A stretch of DNA of 64,000 bases. Source: Oscillospiraceae bacterium (GTDB lineage Bacteria > Bacillota_A > Clostridia > Oscillospirales > Oscillospiraceae). The notes below the pieces were generated by a model that saw only the letters and a program-made list of their open reading frames with translations, was not told the DNA's origin and ran no database searches. The DNA lies in NCBI GenBank assembly GCA_017540945.1, contig JAFYAB010000037.1:1-64000 (forward strand), given 5' to 3'. The stretch's first letter is position 1, and each line of letters begins with the position of its first letter. A program made the translations under genes and the position numbers. Positions 25,892 to 32,851 of the stretch are shown piece after piece.

Positions 25892-27209
25892 ACAGCGCAG
25901 TCAGCCGACCGGACTCAGATCGGCGGAGCTGCCGGATTGGTACGATGGCAAGAAGATTGATGAAGTTGCTTTCTGTCAGGAATTTCTTACGGAACACCCT
26001 ATGATCTGCGTCAAAGGCAGCTTCTTCACCGTGGATGGCAGAATTACCGACGAAGAAGGGCTGCGAAAGCAGATCTATGAAAAGCTAAGTCCGTTTGTGA
26101 AAACCGGGCTCTCCCGCCGGGTAGACGGGCTTCTGAACACCTTAAAGGTGGAGGCCTACCAGCCCGACCTTCCCATTCAGACAGACCGTATCCACGTCGC
26201 CAACGGCACCCTATTCCTGGACGGAACCTTTACCACGGAGAAAGAATACTGCCGAAATCGTCTTCCGGTGCGCTATGATCCCGACGCCTGTTTCCCTCCG
26301 GAGTGGATCATGTTTCTGGATCAGCTCTTGGAGACGAAGGACATCTACACCCTGCAGGAGTTCATGGGCTACTGCCTCATTCCCACCACCAAAGCCCAGA
26401 AGATGCTGATGATCGTGGGCCAGGGCGGCGAGGGGAAATCCCGTGTCGGCGTGGTCATGCGCGCCATCTTCGGGGACAGCATGGTCAACGGCAACCTGGC
26501 GAAAGTGGAAACCAACCGCTTCGCTCGGGCTGACTTGGAGCACGTTCTGGTCATGGTGGACGACGACATGAAGATGGAAGCCCTGCCCGACACGAATTAC
26601 CTCAAGCTCATCATCACCGCGGAGCTGCCGCTGGATCTGGAAAAGAAGGGCAAGCAGAGTTACCAAGGTGAGGTTTATGCACGCTTCATCGGTTTCGGGA
26701 ACGGTACCATCAAGGCGTTGTATGACCGCAGCCACGGTTTCTTTCGTCGGCAGATCATCCTTTCCGCCAAGAAGAAGGACCCGAACCGGATCGACGATCC
26801 GAACCTATCCGAGAAGCTGACGGCAAACCCGGAGGGGCTCTTTCTTTGGTGCTTTTACGGGCTGCAAAGCCTCATTACACAGAACTATCTGTTTACGATC
26901 AGCGAGCAGACGCAGGCCAACATGGACGCCGCAGTTTCCGATGGCAACAACGTGGTAGAGTTCATGCAATCCAAGGGCTATATCGCGTTCTTTTCGGAAG
27001 CGGAAGCCAGCACAAAGGAGCTCTATGCCGCTTATAAGCTGTGGTGTGATGACAACTTGCTCAAGCCATTGTCCTGCAGCAGCTTCAGCAGGCACCTGAA
27101 TGAGAACCAGGAGCTCTATCACATCCGCTACAGCAACAACATCTATATCAACGGCAGGCGTGTGCGCGGCTACATCGGAATTGAGCCAGACCACAGGCTG
27201 CCGATCTGA
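25884..27209 (+). CDS. Phage/plasmid primase-helicase (P4/D5 type, SF3)
   Basis: A 441-residue replication helicase. A D5-N-like region (DGTFTTEKEYCRNRLPVRYDPDA, LQEFMGYCLIPTTKAQKMLMIVG) precedes Walker A GQGGEGKSRVG and Walker B LVMVDDDMKME, with the SF3 motif C region TAELPLDLEKKG and arginine finger area SHGFFRRQI. A C-terminal winged-helix-like part ends at PDHRLPI. No N-terminal polymerase domain is present. The ATG at 25884 has AGGAAGG 11 nt upstream; a GTG at 25875 is an alternative. It would replicate the element, possibly from the GTAC-rich region just downstream. Confidence 0.85.
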   Translation: MAEQRSQPTGLRSAELPDWYDGKKIDEVAFCQEFLTEHPMICVKGSFFTVDGRITDEEGLRKQIYEKLSPFVKTGLSRRVDGLLNTLKVEAYQPDLPIQTDRIHVANGTLFLDGTFTTEKEYCRNRLPVRYDPDACFPPEWIMFLDQLLETKDIYTLQEFMGYCLIPTTKAQKMLMIVGQGGEGKSRVGVVMRAIFGDSMVNGNLAKVETNRFARADLEHVLVMVDDDMKMEALPDTNYLKLIITAELPLDLEKKGKQSYQGEVYARFIGFGNGTIKALYDRSHGFFRRQIILSAKKKDPNRIDDPNLSEKLTANPEGLFLWCFYGLQSLITQNYLFTISEQTQANMDAAVSDGNNVVEFMQSKGYIAFFSEAEASTKELYAAYKLWCDDNLLKPLSCSSFSRHLNENQELYHIRYSNNIYINGRRVRGYIGIEPDHRLPI

Positions 27210-27252
27210 ACAAGCGTTCTCCCTGCGAAAAAGTGGGGAGAACTTCCCTTTT

Positions 27253-27485
27253 GCCCGTACATCCGTACGGTCTGTACGCCAGCCACTGGAAAACAGGAAT
27301 AATCAAGTCTTGACCTGAGCCTTGTCCTCAAAAGCAGGGCTTGTACGCTTTCCATGTACAGTCTGACCTTCGGGGTTCGTACAAAAGGAACCGTACAGGA
27401 ATCATCAAACGCCGATTCTCTGTGTCTTGACCTGTAAAATCCTTGTGTTCAGGCTCCAGCGTACGCTTTGTACGGATGTACGGGC
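27253..27485. repeat. GTAC-rich region bounded by 27-nt inverted arms (candidate origin or control site)
   Basis: Outer arms GCCCGTACATCCGTAC (27253-27268) and GTACGGATGTACGGGC (27470-27485) are perfect inverted repeats. Inside each, after five unmatched bases, GTACGC/GCGTAC also matches. Between them are further TGTACG, TGTACA and CGTACA motifs, about ten GTAC cores in 235 bp, plus two GTCTTGACCTG copies. It occupies most of the 319-nt gap between helicase and xis. Such iterated palindromic boxes suggest initiator, partition or regulator binding. Confidence 0.65.
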
Positions 27486-27528
27486 TTTTTGCAACATCAC
27501 GCCAATTTTTTATCAAAGGAGGATATCT

Positions 27529-27753
27529 ATGTTTTCACAATACCCGGACATTATGTCCGTCAATGATCTCAGAACCGCGCTCTGCATCGGGCGCACAAAA
27601 GCCTATGAGCTGGTCAATTCCGGCCAAATCAGATCTATCAAAGTCGGCAACGCGATCCGCATTCCGAAGAAATCTCTGCTTGATTATCTCGGCCTCGGCG
27701 GGTATAATCATAGCGAAGTGGATGGCTGCCTGAACGCAAAGGAGGTTCAATGA
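27529..27753 (+). CDS. xis: Excisionase-type helix-turn-helix protein
   Basis: A 74-residue MerR/excisionase-like DNA-binding protein: MSVNDLRTALCIGRTKAYELVNSG is the helix-turn-helix and IRSIKVGNAIRIPKKSLLDYLG the wing, the typical layout of small Xis proteins. AAAGGAGG lies 7 nt before the ATG. It overlaps int by 4 nt (ATGA). In the family it bends DNA at the element ends and pushes the integrase toward excision. Confidence 0.85.
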   Translation: MFSQYPDIMSVNDLRTALCIGRTKAYELVNSGQIRSIKVGNAIRIPKKSLLDYLGLGGYNHSEVDGCLNAKEVQ

Positions 27754-28910
27754 ATATTACAGGCAGCCTGCAAATCAGAAAAGGCACTTATTATATGATG
27801 GTCCGCATTCCGAATGAGGACGGCGGATACACGCAGAAATCCAAAACGACCAAAATCAAAGCAGAAGGCAAGAACCAAAGGGAAGCCAGGCACAATAAGC
27901 TGGCCGCTGACAAAATGCTGGCACAGTGGATTGAGGAGCTGGCCAAGAATTTCGGCCTTGCTAACCAAAAACTGTTGATTGTCGCCATTGAAGAGTGGCT
28001 GGAGCGGAAGAAACGGAGTCTGCGCCAGGACAGCTATGAGGCATATTACTGCAATTACAAATGCCACATTAAGCCGTATTTCGAGCCCAAGGGCCTTCGA
28101 ATGTGCGACGTCACGCCGCGTATCATCCAGCGCTATGTGGACACCAAAGAAACGGAAGGGCAATCCCCAGGCAGTGTAAAGAAGCACTTGGTGATTCTTA
28201 ACGGTGTATTCAATGACGCCATCAAGATGCAGGAGCTGACCTTCAATCCCTGCTCCAGAATCAGCCCCTCCAGAGGAGAGAAGTTCTGCGGTCAAGCCTA
28301 CACTGCGGAAGAAGCTCGCCAACTGCTCACAGCGGTGGAAGGCGATCCTGTCGAACCGGCAGTCTATTTGGGGCTCTATCTCGGCCTGCGGCGCTCAGAG
28401 GTGGCCGGTCTTCGTTGGATGGACGTGGACTTTGACAACGATCAGGTACACATCCGCAATACGATTGTCCGGTTCAGCACACTTTCAGAGCAGGAGAAGA
28501 CAAAGAGCAAAGCCAGCAAGCGGGACCTGTTTCTGCCATCTGGCTTGAAATCCTATCTGCTGACCCTGAAAGAAAAGCAAAAGGGTAATCACAGTTTCCT
28601 GGGCTTGGAGTTCTCGGAGGAAAGCCATGTTTGCCAATGGACAGACGGAAAAGCGTATCATCCGGACTATATCAGCGTCCGTTTCCGGGAAATCCTGGAA
28701 CGGCGTGGTCTGCCGAAGATTCGCTTTCACGACCTGCGGCACACGGCTGGCAGCCTGCTGATCAATCAGGGTCAGTCGGTCAAGCAGGTGCAGGAATTCC
28801 TGGGCCATGAGCAGTCCTCTACGACGCTGGACATCTACACCCACCTGAACAACGAGAGCAGAATGGATACGGCCTTGGCAATTGATTCGCTCCTCTCAGC
28901 GGCAGGATAA
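27750..28910 (+). CDS. int: Tyrosine integrase
   Basis: A 386-residue tyrosine recombinase. It has an N-terminal arm-binding domain (GSLQIRKGTYYMMVRI), a SAM-like core-binding domain (about 75-165), and a catalytic domain with Arg in LGLRRSEVAGLRW (about 212), Lys in SKASKRD, HDLRHTAG (about 326) and the nucleophile in LGHEQSSTTLDIYTH (about 363). All catalytic residues are present and the gene looks intact. It points toward tRNA-Leu, whose 3' end faces it 178 nt away, the usual geometry of an integrase next to its attachment site. Confidence 0.92.
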   Translation: MNITGSLQIRKGTYYMMVRIPNEDGGYTQKSKTTKIKAEGKNQREARHNKLAADKMLAQWIEELAKNFGLANQKLLIVAIEEWLERKKRSLRQDSYEAYYCNYKCHIKPYFEPKGLRMCDVTPRIIQRYVDTKETEGQSPGSVKKHLVILNGVFNDAIKMQELTFNPCSRISPSRGEKFCGQAYTAEEARQLLTAVEGDPVEPAVYLGLYLGLRRSEVAGLRWMDVDFDNDQVHIRNTIVRFSTLSEQEKTKSKASKRDLFLPSGLKSYLLTLKEKQKGNHSFLGLEFSEESHVCQWTDGKAYHPDYISVRFREILERRGLPKIRFHDLRHTAGSLLINQGQSVKQVQEFLGHEQSSTTLDIYTHLNNESRMDTALAIDSLLSAAG

Positions 28911-28967
28911 CCCCTGTTTTGACCTGTGGTTTCCCGCAACACCTTCGATACAAAGCAATATCTGGAA

Positions 28968-29027
28968 AAGCGCAAATCCTGTTATCATTTTTGTTATCAC
29001 TCGGTTCTAATGGCCGGGTTTGCGCTT
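28968..29027. repeat. Candidate right terminus: GTTATCA pair in an inverted repeat
   Basis: AAGCGCAAA (28968-28976) and TTTGCGCTT (29019-29027) flank two direct GTTATCA copies (28981-28987, 28993-28999). This lies between int and tRNA-Leu, where arm-type integrase sites are expected. No matching left-end copy was found near 24042. Confidence 0.4.
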
Positions 29028-29050
29028 CAAAAAACGGGCAAAAGGTTAGA

Positions 29051-29084
29051 AAAATGCCCGAAATCTCACGATTTCGGGCATTTT
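29051..29084 (-). terminator. tRNA-Leu terminator
   Basis: A 15-bp perfect stem AAAATGCCCGAAATC/GATTTCGGGCATTTT with a 4-nt loop, directly after the tRNA 3' end. Confidence 0.85.
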
Positions 29085-29087
29085 CTT

Positions 29088-29175
29088 TGGTGCGCGAGGC
29101 GGGAGTTGAACCCGCACGTCCGGAGTGGACACTAGAACCTGAATCTAGCGAGTCTACCAATTCCACCACTCGCGC
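29088..29175 (-). tRNA. tRNA-Leu (CAG)
   Basis: Read on the minus strand: acceptor GCGCGAG/CTCGCGC with encoded CCA, a D-arm with GGTAGA, anticodon stem CTAGA/TCTAG around TTCAGGT (anticodon CAG), a long class II variable arm, and T-arm GCGGG-TTCAACT-CCCGC. 88 nt including CCA. Confidence 0.95.
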
Positions 29176-29290
29176 GTTTCGCAATCTCTCGACTGCCCCG
29201 ATATAGTAGCACAGATTTTTCCGTTTGTCAACTGTTTTTTTCAGTTTTTTCCGGGCATTTGATTTGTCCTGTGCTTTGCCGTTTTTCGCA

Positions 29291-29328
29291 TTGGGAGCGC
29301 GGGGCGTCTTTCATCCCCGCGCTCCCAA
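29291..29328 (-). terminator. Hairpin downstream of the lipoprotein gene
   Basis: TTGGGAGCGCGGGG (29291-29304) pairs perfectly with CCCCGCGCTCCCAA (29315-29328). It lacks a clear T-run on the minus strand, so termination may be weak or factor-assisted. Nothing else is seen between tRNA-Leu and 29358. Confidence 0.6.
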
Positions 29329-29357
29329 CGAAAGGATCTGCCTTCGATCCGTTATGC

Positions 29358-29963
29358 TTAGTCAAATACGTCGTAAACAACTTCGTTGCCGTCAGCGTAG
29401 CGAAGGGTCCAGACCGTAAATCCGTTGTATTCCAGCAAACCGTCTTCGGCGTCAGGATCTTCGCAGCTGGGAGCGTAGCTGGCAGCGTTGGGCTTTCCGA
29501 TCAGCTTATACAGCTCATTGACAGACTTTCCGATGCAGTTCCTTGCCTGCTCAATCGGATTTGCAGGCTGTGTAGGTGCAGGCTCCGTGGGCTTGGGCTC
29601 TGTGGGCTTGGGCTCCGTGGGCTTGGGCTCTGTGGGCTTGGGCTCCGTGGGCTTGGGCTCCGTGGGCTTGGGTTCCGTGGGCTTGGGCTCTGTGGGCTTT
29701 TCGGTGGGTGCCTCTGTTGGCGCCTCTGTCGCTTCCGTAACCGGCTCTGTGGTCACTGCCTCTGTCGCCGCGGATTCCGTGGAAGTAACCGGTTCCTCTG
29801 TGGTCTGAACCGGCACGGCCGCGGTGGTCTGTATTGCAGTGTCCGTTTCGGGAACGGTGGTGACAGCTCCGGTCTCCGCCTCTGCGGAGCCGCATCCTGA
29901 CAGCAGGCACAACAGCAGCGTCAGAACAAGGATTTGAGCAAACAGCTTGTTCAATCTTTTCAT
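29358..29963 (-). CDS. Lipoprotein with Pro/Thr/Glu linker and C-terminal SmpA-like domain
   Basis: A 201-residue exported lipoprotein. The signal peptide ends in the lipobox LLSGC (Cys about 24). A Thr/Glu/Ala-rich stretch leads into seven KPTEP pentads and then APTQP, a stiff wall-spanning linker. The last 65 residues form a small domain (IGKSVNELYKLIGKP, LLEYNGFTVWTLRYADGNEVVYDVFD) that resembles the SmpA/OmlA or KxYKxGKxW-type beta fold; the match is loose. It is last in the MBOAT operon, 43 nt after the AlgJ-like gene, so it may be an accessory surface factor. Confidence 0.7.
   Translation of the reverse strand: MKRLNKLFAQILVLTLLLCLLSGCGSAEAETGAVTTVPETDTAIQTTAAVPVQTTEEPVTSTESAATEAVTTEPVTEATEAPTEAPTEKPTEPKPTEPKPTEPKPTEPKPTEPKPTEPKPTEPKPTEPAPTQPANPIEQARNCIGKSVNELYKLIGKPNAASYAPSCEDPDAEDGLLEYNGFTVWTLRYADGNEVVYDVFD
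29576..29710. repeat. 15-bp coding minisatellite (KPTEP)
   Basis: Tandem 15-bp units alternating GGGCTCCGTGGGCTT and GGGCTCTGTGGGCTT forms encode seven KPTEP repeats in the lipoprotein on the minus strand. Copy number is likely to vary by slippage. Confidence 0.85.
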
Positions 29964-30006
29964 ATTGTACTCCTTCTTCGTTCGATACCCGGATCAGCGG
30001 GCTGAA

Positions 30007-31419
30007 TTACGGGGTCACAAGCTCCGTCGGCGAAGCACAGAGGTCGCCGCCTGTGAGACAGAGGACGCGGATCGTCCGGGAGGGCTGGGGCAAATAAGCC
30101 GTGAAGCTCCGCTCAGTCTCCCCCACGGGACTGGCCTCATAAACCGTACCATCCGCCTCGATCCATACAGGCGAACAGGTATCCGGGTTCATGGCCAGCT
30201 CGCCGCTCACGCGGAAAAAGCCGGTTTCGTCCTCCTCCGCCGTCACGGGGATGGTCTCCCCTGTCCGTGCCACGGACTGCTCCAGATTTTGAATCGGCGC
30301 AGGCAGGATCGGCGGGCGCTTGGCGAGCCAGGACAGATGCCGCTCCGTGATCTCGAGCAGCAGGACGTCGGGATGGGCGGCCTCAAAAAGCCGCAGATCA
30401 TAGGGCATCAGGCGAGAGAAGCAGGCCTCGGCAAAATCCTCCGCCAGGAAGCTGTGCAGCGTATTGCCAAAGGAGTCCCGGAACATCAGCAGCGCTCCGT
30501 TCCCGGTCTCGCAGCTGGTATTGATCCGCAGATCTTCTGTGGTGCGAATCGGCCGCACATAGCTGAAGCGCGGCTCCCTGAGCGCTTCGTATTGCAGATC
30601 TCGCTCCGTGCCGGCGGGATAGAGCATGGTGTAGAGATCCGGTACGTGATCCCGTACCGCCTGAAAACCAGTCGGATCAAAGGCCCGTTCCGCGCCGCCG
30701 ATCTGCCTGAGCTTCTCTGCTCCGGTCTTTACGGCGCTTTGTTGGATGGCGTCGAGTATCAGGTCGTTCGCCAGAGCGGCGCCGAGATTGTTCCAATGGG
30801 AATCCAGCCTTTGATAGAGCTGGACCTCCTTTTTCTTGTCCAAAAACGGCTCCAGCAGATCCACAACGGCGACGCCCTCCGCCCGGCAGGCGTCCAGCAG
30901 TCGGTCATAATCCGATTGATCCTGGGTTTTGTCGGCGCTTTTCGGCATATACTCGCCATAGACGCTGTTTTTGTTGGGGACCGGGATGAACCAGGTCTCC
31001 GCGCCCTGGGACAGGGCGTAATCGCGAATCAGACGGAGGCTGTGGGCGGCGGCCCAGAGCTGACGGGCGCTCAGCTGGTTTTGCCCCTGATAGGAATCCA
31101 GCGTCTCAGCGTAGAAGAGCCAGCCCTCCCGACCGAGGACCACTTTCGGGGAGGCGGATTCGTCGAACACCGCGGCCTCCAACACCGCGTTGGCGGTGAT
31201 CAGCTCCTGCCGCAGCCAAAAGCGGTCACTCAGGTAGTCGGAAGCATCGTTCAGCACCCTCTGATTGAACTTTCCCTCCCCGTCCGTCAGCGACGGGGGC
31301 AGGGCGAGATATTCCTTCGCGGCGGGCTCCGCCGGGCCAAAAATCAGCATACCCGCGGCGGGTGCCAACGCCATCAGAAGAAAGATCGCAATAAAAAGGA
31401 TCGCTCCTGTTTTTTTCAT
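30007..31419 (-). CDS. AlgJ/AlgX-like (DHHW) protein, partner of MBOAT acyltransferase
   Basis: A 470-residue protein with an N-terminal anchor (AILFIAIFLLMALAP), the FNQRVLND..SDRFWLRQ region, VLGREGWLFY, a TWFIPVPNKNSVYGEY strand and the LDSHWNNLGA motif typical of AlgJ/AlgX and DHHW proteins (SGNH-like fold, Asp-His dyad). Family members accept acetyl groups from an MBOAT membrane protein and transfer them to exported polysaccharide. The ATG at 31419 has GAGGAGG 8 nt upstream. It lies 13 nt after the MBOAT gene, which supports the pairing. The polysaccharide is unknown. Confidence 0.88.
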   Translation of the reverse strand: MKKTGAILFIAIFLLMALAPAAGMLIFGPAEPAAKEYLALPPSLTDGEGKFNQRVLNDASDYLSDRFWLRQELITANAVLEAAVFDESASPKVVLGREGWLFYAETLDSYQGQNQLSARQLWAAAHSLRLIRDYALSQGAETWFIPVPNKNSVYGEYMPKSADKTQDQSDYDRLLDACRAEGVAVVDLLEPFLDKKKEVQLYQRLDSHWNNLGAALANDLILDAIQQSAVKTGAEKLRQIGGAERAFDPTGFQAVRDHVPDLYTMLYPAGTERDLQYEALREPRFSYVRPIRTTEDLRINTSCETGNGALLMFRDSFGNTLHSFLAEDFAEACFSRLMPYDLRLFEAAHPDVLLLEITERHLSWLAKRPPILPAPIQNLEQSVARTGETIPVTAEEDETGFFRVSGELAMNPDTCSPVWIEADGTVYEASPVGETERSFTAYLPQPSRTIRVLCLTGGDLCASPTELVTP

Positions 31420-31432
31420 TGCACCACCCTCC

Positions 31433-32824
31433 TCAGAACCGGAAATAAATGAAGGGATTGAAGGTGGCAGAGGCCAGCCGCAGACAGCAAAGGCCAAACA
31501 GCAGCAAACAGGCCGCGTAGCTCAGTGTGCGGGCTGCGGCGCTTTGCTCCAGCTTCACCGCCAGGGGCTTATGCAAACCAGGCGCGGCGACGCAGCCAAC
31601 GGCCAGCGCTGCCCAGACCTTCGGCGTCATGGCAGCCCGAAGCAGGAGCGTCCCGTTCCGGTCCAGACCCCAGCCCGTGAACAGGCCGCAGATGATCCGC
31701 AGGGCCTGGCTGAAATCATCCGCCCGGAAGAGGGCAAAGCCCATCGCAACGATCAGCAGGGTGTAGGCATGGCCCACCGCCTTCCCGGAAATCTTTTTCA
31801 GCGGGGTGGTACGTTCCAGGATGGACCAGAAGCCGTGCCATAGACCCCAGGCCACAAAGGTCCAGTTGGCTCCGTGCCAGAGGCCTGTCAGGAAGAAGAC
31901 CAGCAGCAGATTCCAGCAGGTCCGAGCCTGGCCCCGGCGATTGCCCCCCAGGGGAATGTAAACGTATTCCTTGAACCAGGAGGAGAGGGAGATATGCCAG
32001 CGGCGCCAGAACTCCCGGATGGAGGAAGCGCAGTAGGGATAGTTGAAGTTCTCATGGAAGCGGAAGCCGAACATGCGCCCCATGCCGATGGCCATATCGC
32101 TGTAGCCGCTGAAGTCAAAATAGATCTGCAGACAGTAGCAAATCATGGCGAGGGCGGAAAGCCGAACGTCGCTTACAGCGGCCTGACCGTAGATTTTGTC
32201 CACCGCCAGAGCCAGAATGTCCGCCAGCAGGAGCTTTTTGGAAAGGCCCACCAGGAAGCGGCGCAGGCCGAGGGCGCTGTCCTCCGCAGTGGTGCTGCGG
32301 CTGCGGATCTGTTGGGCGACATCGTGGTACTTGACAATGGGTCCGGCGATCAGCTGCGGGAAAAAGGAGAGATAGAGCAGCGCTTCCAGGAAATTCCTGG
32401 TGCCGGAATCCGGATCGCGGTAGGTGTCGATGGCGTAAGACAGACCCTGAAAAGTAAAAAAGGAGATGCCGATGGGCAGAGCCAGACCGGGAAGCGGCAG
32501 GCCAAAGCCGAAGACGTCGTTCAGCGTGCCCGCAAAGAAATCCAGATACTTAAAGGCAGCCAGGGCGCCCAGATTCAGGATCAGCGTCAGGATCAGGACG
32601 ACACGATTTCCCTGCCGGCGGCCGCGGAACCAAAGCCCCGCCAGATAATTCACCAGGGCGACGCCCAGAAGCAGGGGCAGGTGGACCAGGGAGCCCGCGT
32701 TGTAGAAAATCAGGCTGAATAGCAGCAGAAGCAGGTTTTTCCCCTTATGCCAGGGAATCAGCCGATAGAGCAGGAACACCACCGGCAAAAAAACAAAGAC
32801 AAAGGCCGGGGAACTGAAGGCCAT
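31433..32824 (-). CDS. MBOAT-family O-acyltransferase
   Basis: A 463-residue polytopic membrane enzyme of the AlgI/PatA/DltB class. Diagnostic motifs are the early YRLIPWHKGKNLLLLLFSLIFYN segment, GISFFTFQGLSYAIDTYR, IAGPIV, QIYFDFSGYSDMAIGMGRMFGF, FWRRWHISLSSWFKEYVYIPLGG and the catalytic His in GLWHGANWTFVAWG. It moves an acyl group, usually acetyl, across the membrane to an extracytoplasmic acceptor. Between the SLH-transglutaminase and AlgJ-like genes on one strand, with 13-27 nt spacings. Confidence 0.93.
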   Translation of the reverse strand: MAFSSPAFVFVFLPVVFLLYRLIPWHKGKNLLLLLFSLIFYNAGSLVHLPLLLGVALVNYLAGLWFRGRRQGNRVVLILTLILNLGALAAFKYLDFFAGTLNDVFGFGLPLPGLALPIGISFFTFQGLSYAIDTYRDPDSGTRNFLEALLYLSFFPQLIAGPIVKYHDVAQQIRSRSTTAEDSALGLRRFLVGLSKKLLLADILALAVDKIYGQAAVSDVRLSALAMICYCLQIYFDFSGYSDMAIGMGRMFGFRFHENFNYPYCASSIREFWRRWHISLSSWFKEYVYIPLGGNRRGQARTCWNLLLVFFLTGLWHGANWTFVAWGLWHGFWSILERTTPLKKISGKAVGHAYTLLIVAMGFALFRADDFSQALRIICGLFTGWGLDRNGTLLLRAAMTPKVWAALAVGCVAAPGLHKPLAVKLEQSAAARTLSYAACLLLFGLCCLRLASATFNPFIYFRF

Positions 32825-32851
32825 GGTCGGATTCCTCCATTACAGGAACAT

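Noticed and set aside
23259..28910. Intact conjugative element or prophage
   Set aside because: There are no type IV secretion, capsid, terminase or lysis genes. The relaxase is truncated, so it is at most a mobilizable remnant.
29576..29710. Regular 15-bp repeats that might be taken for a CRISPR array
   Set aside because: There are no spacers. The repeats are in frame and encode the KPTEP linker. The 34500-34690 array is likewise coding. No CRISPR array or cas gene is present in the window.
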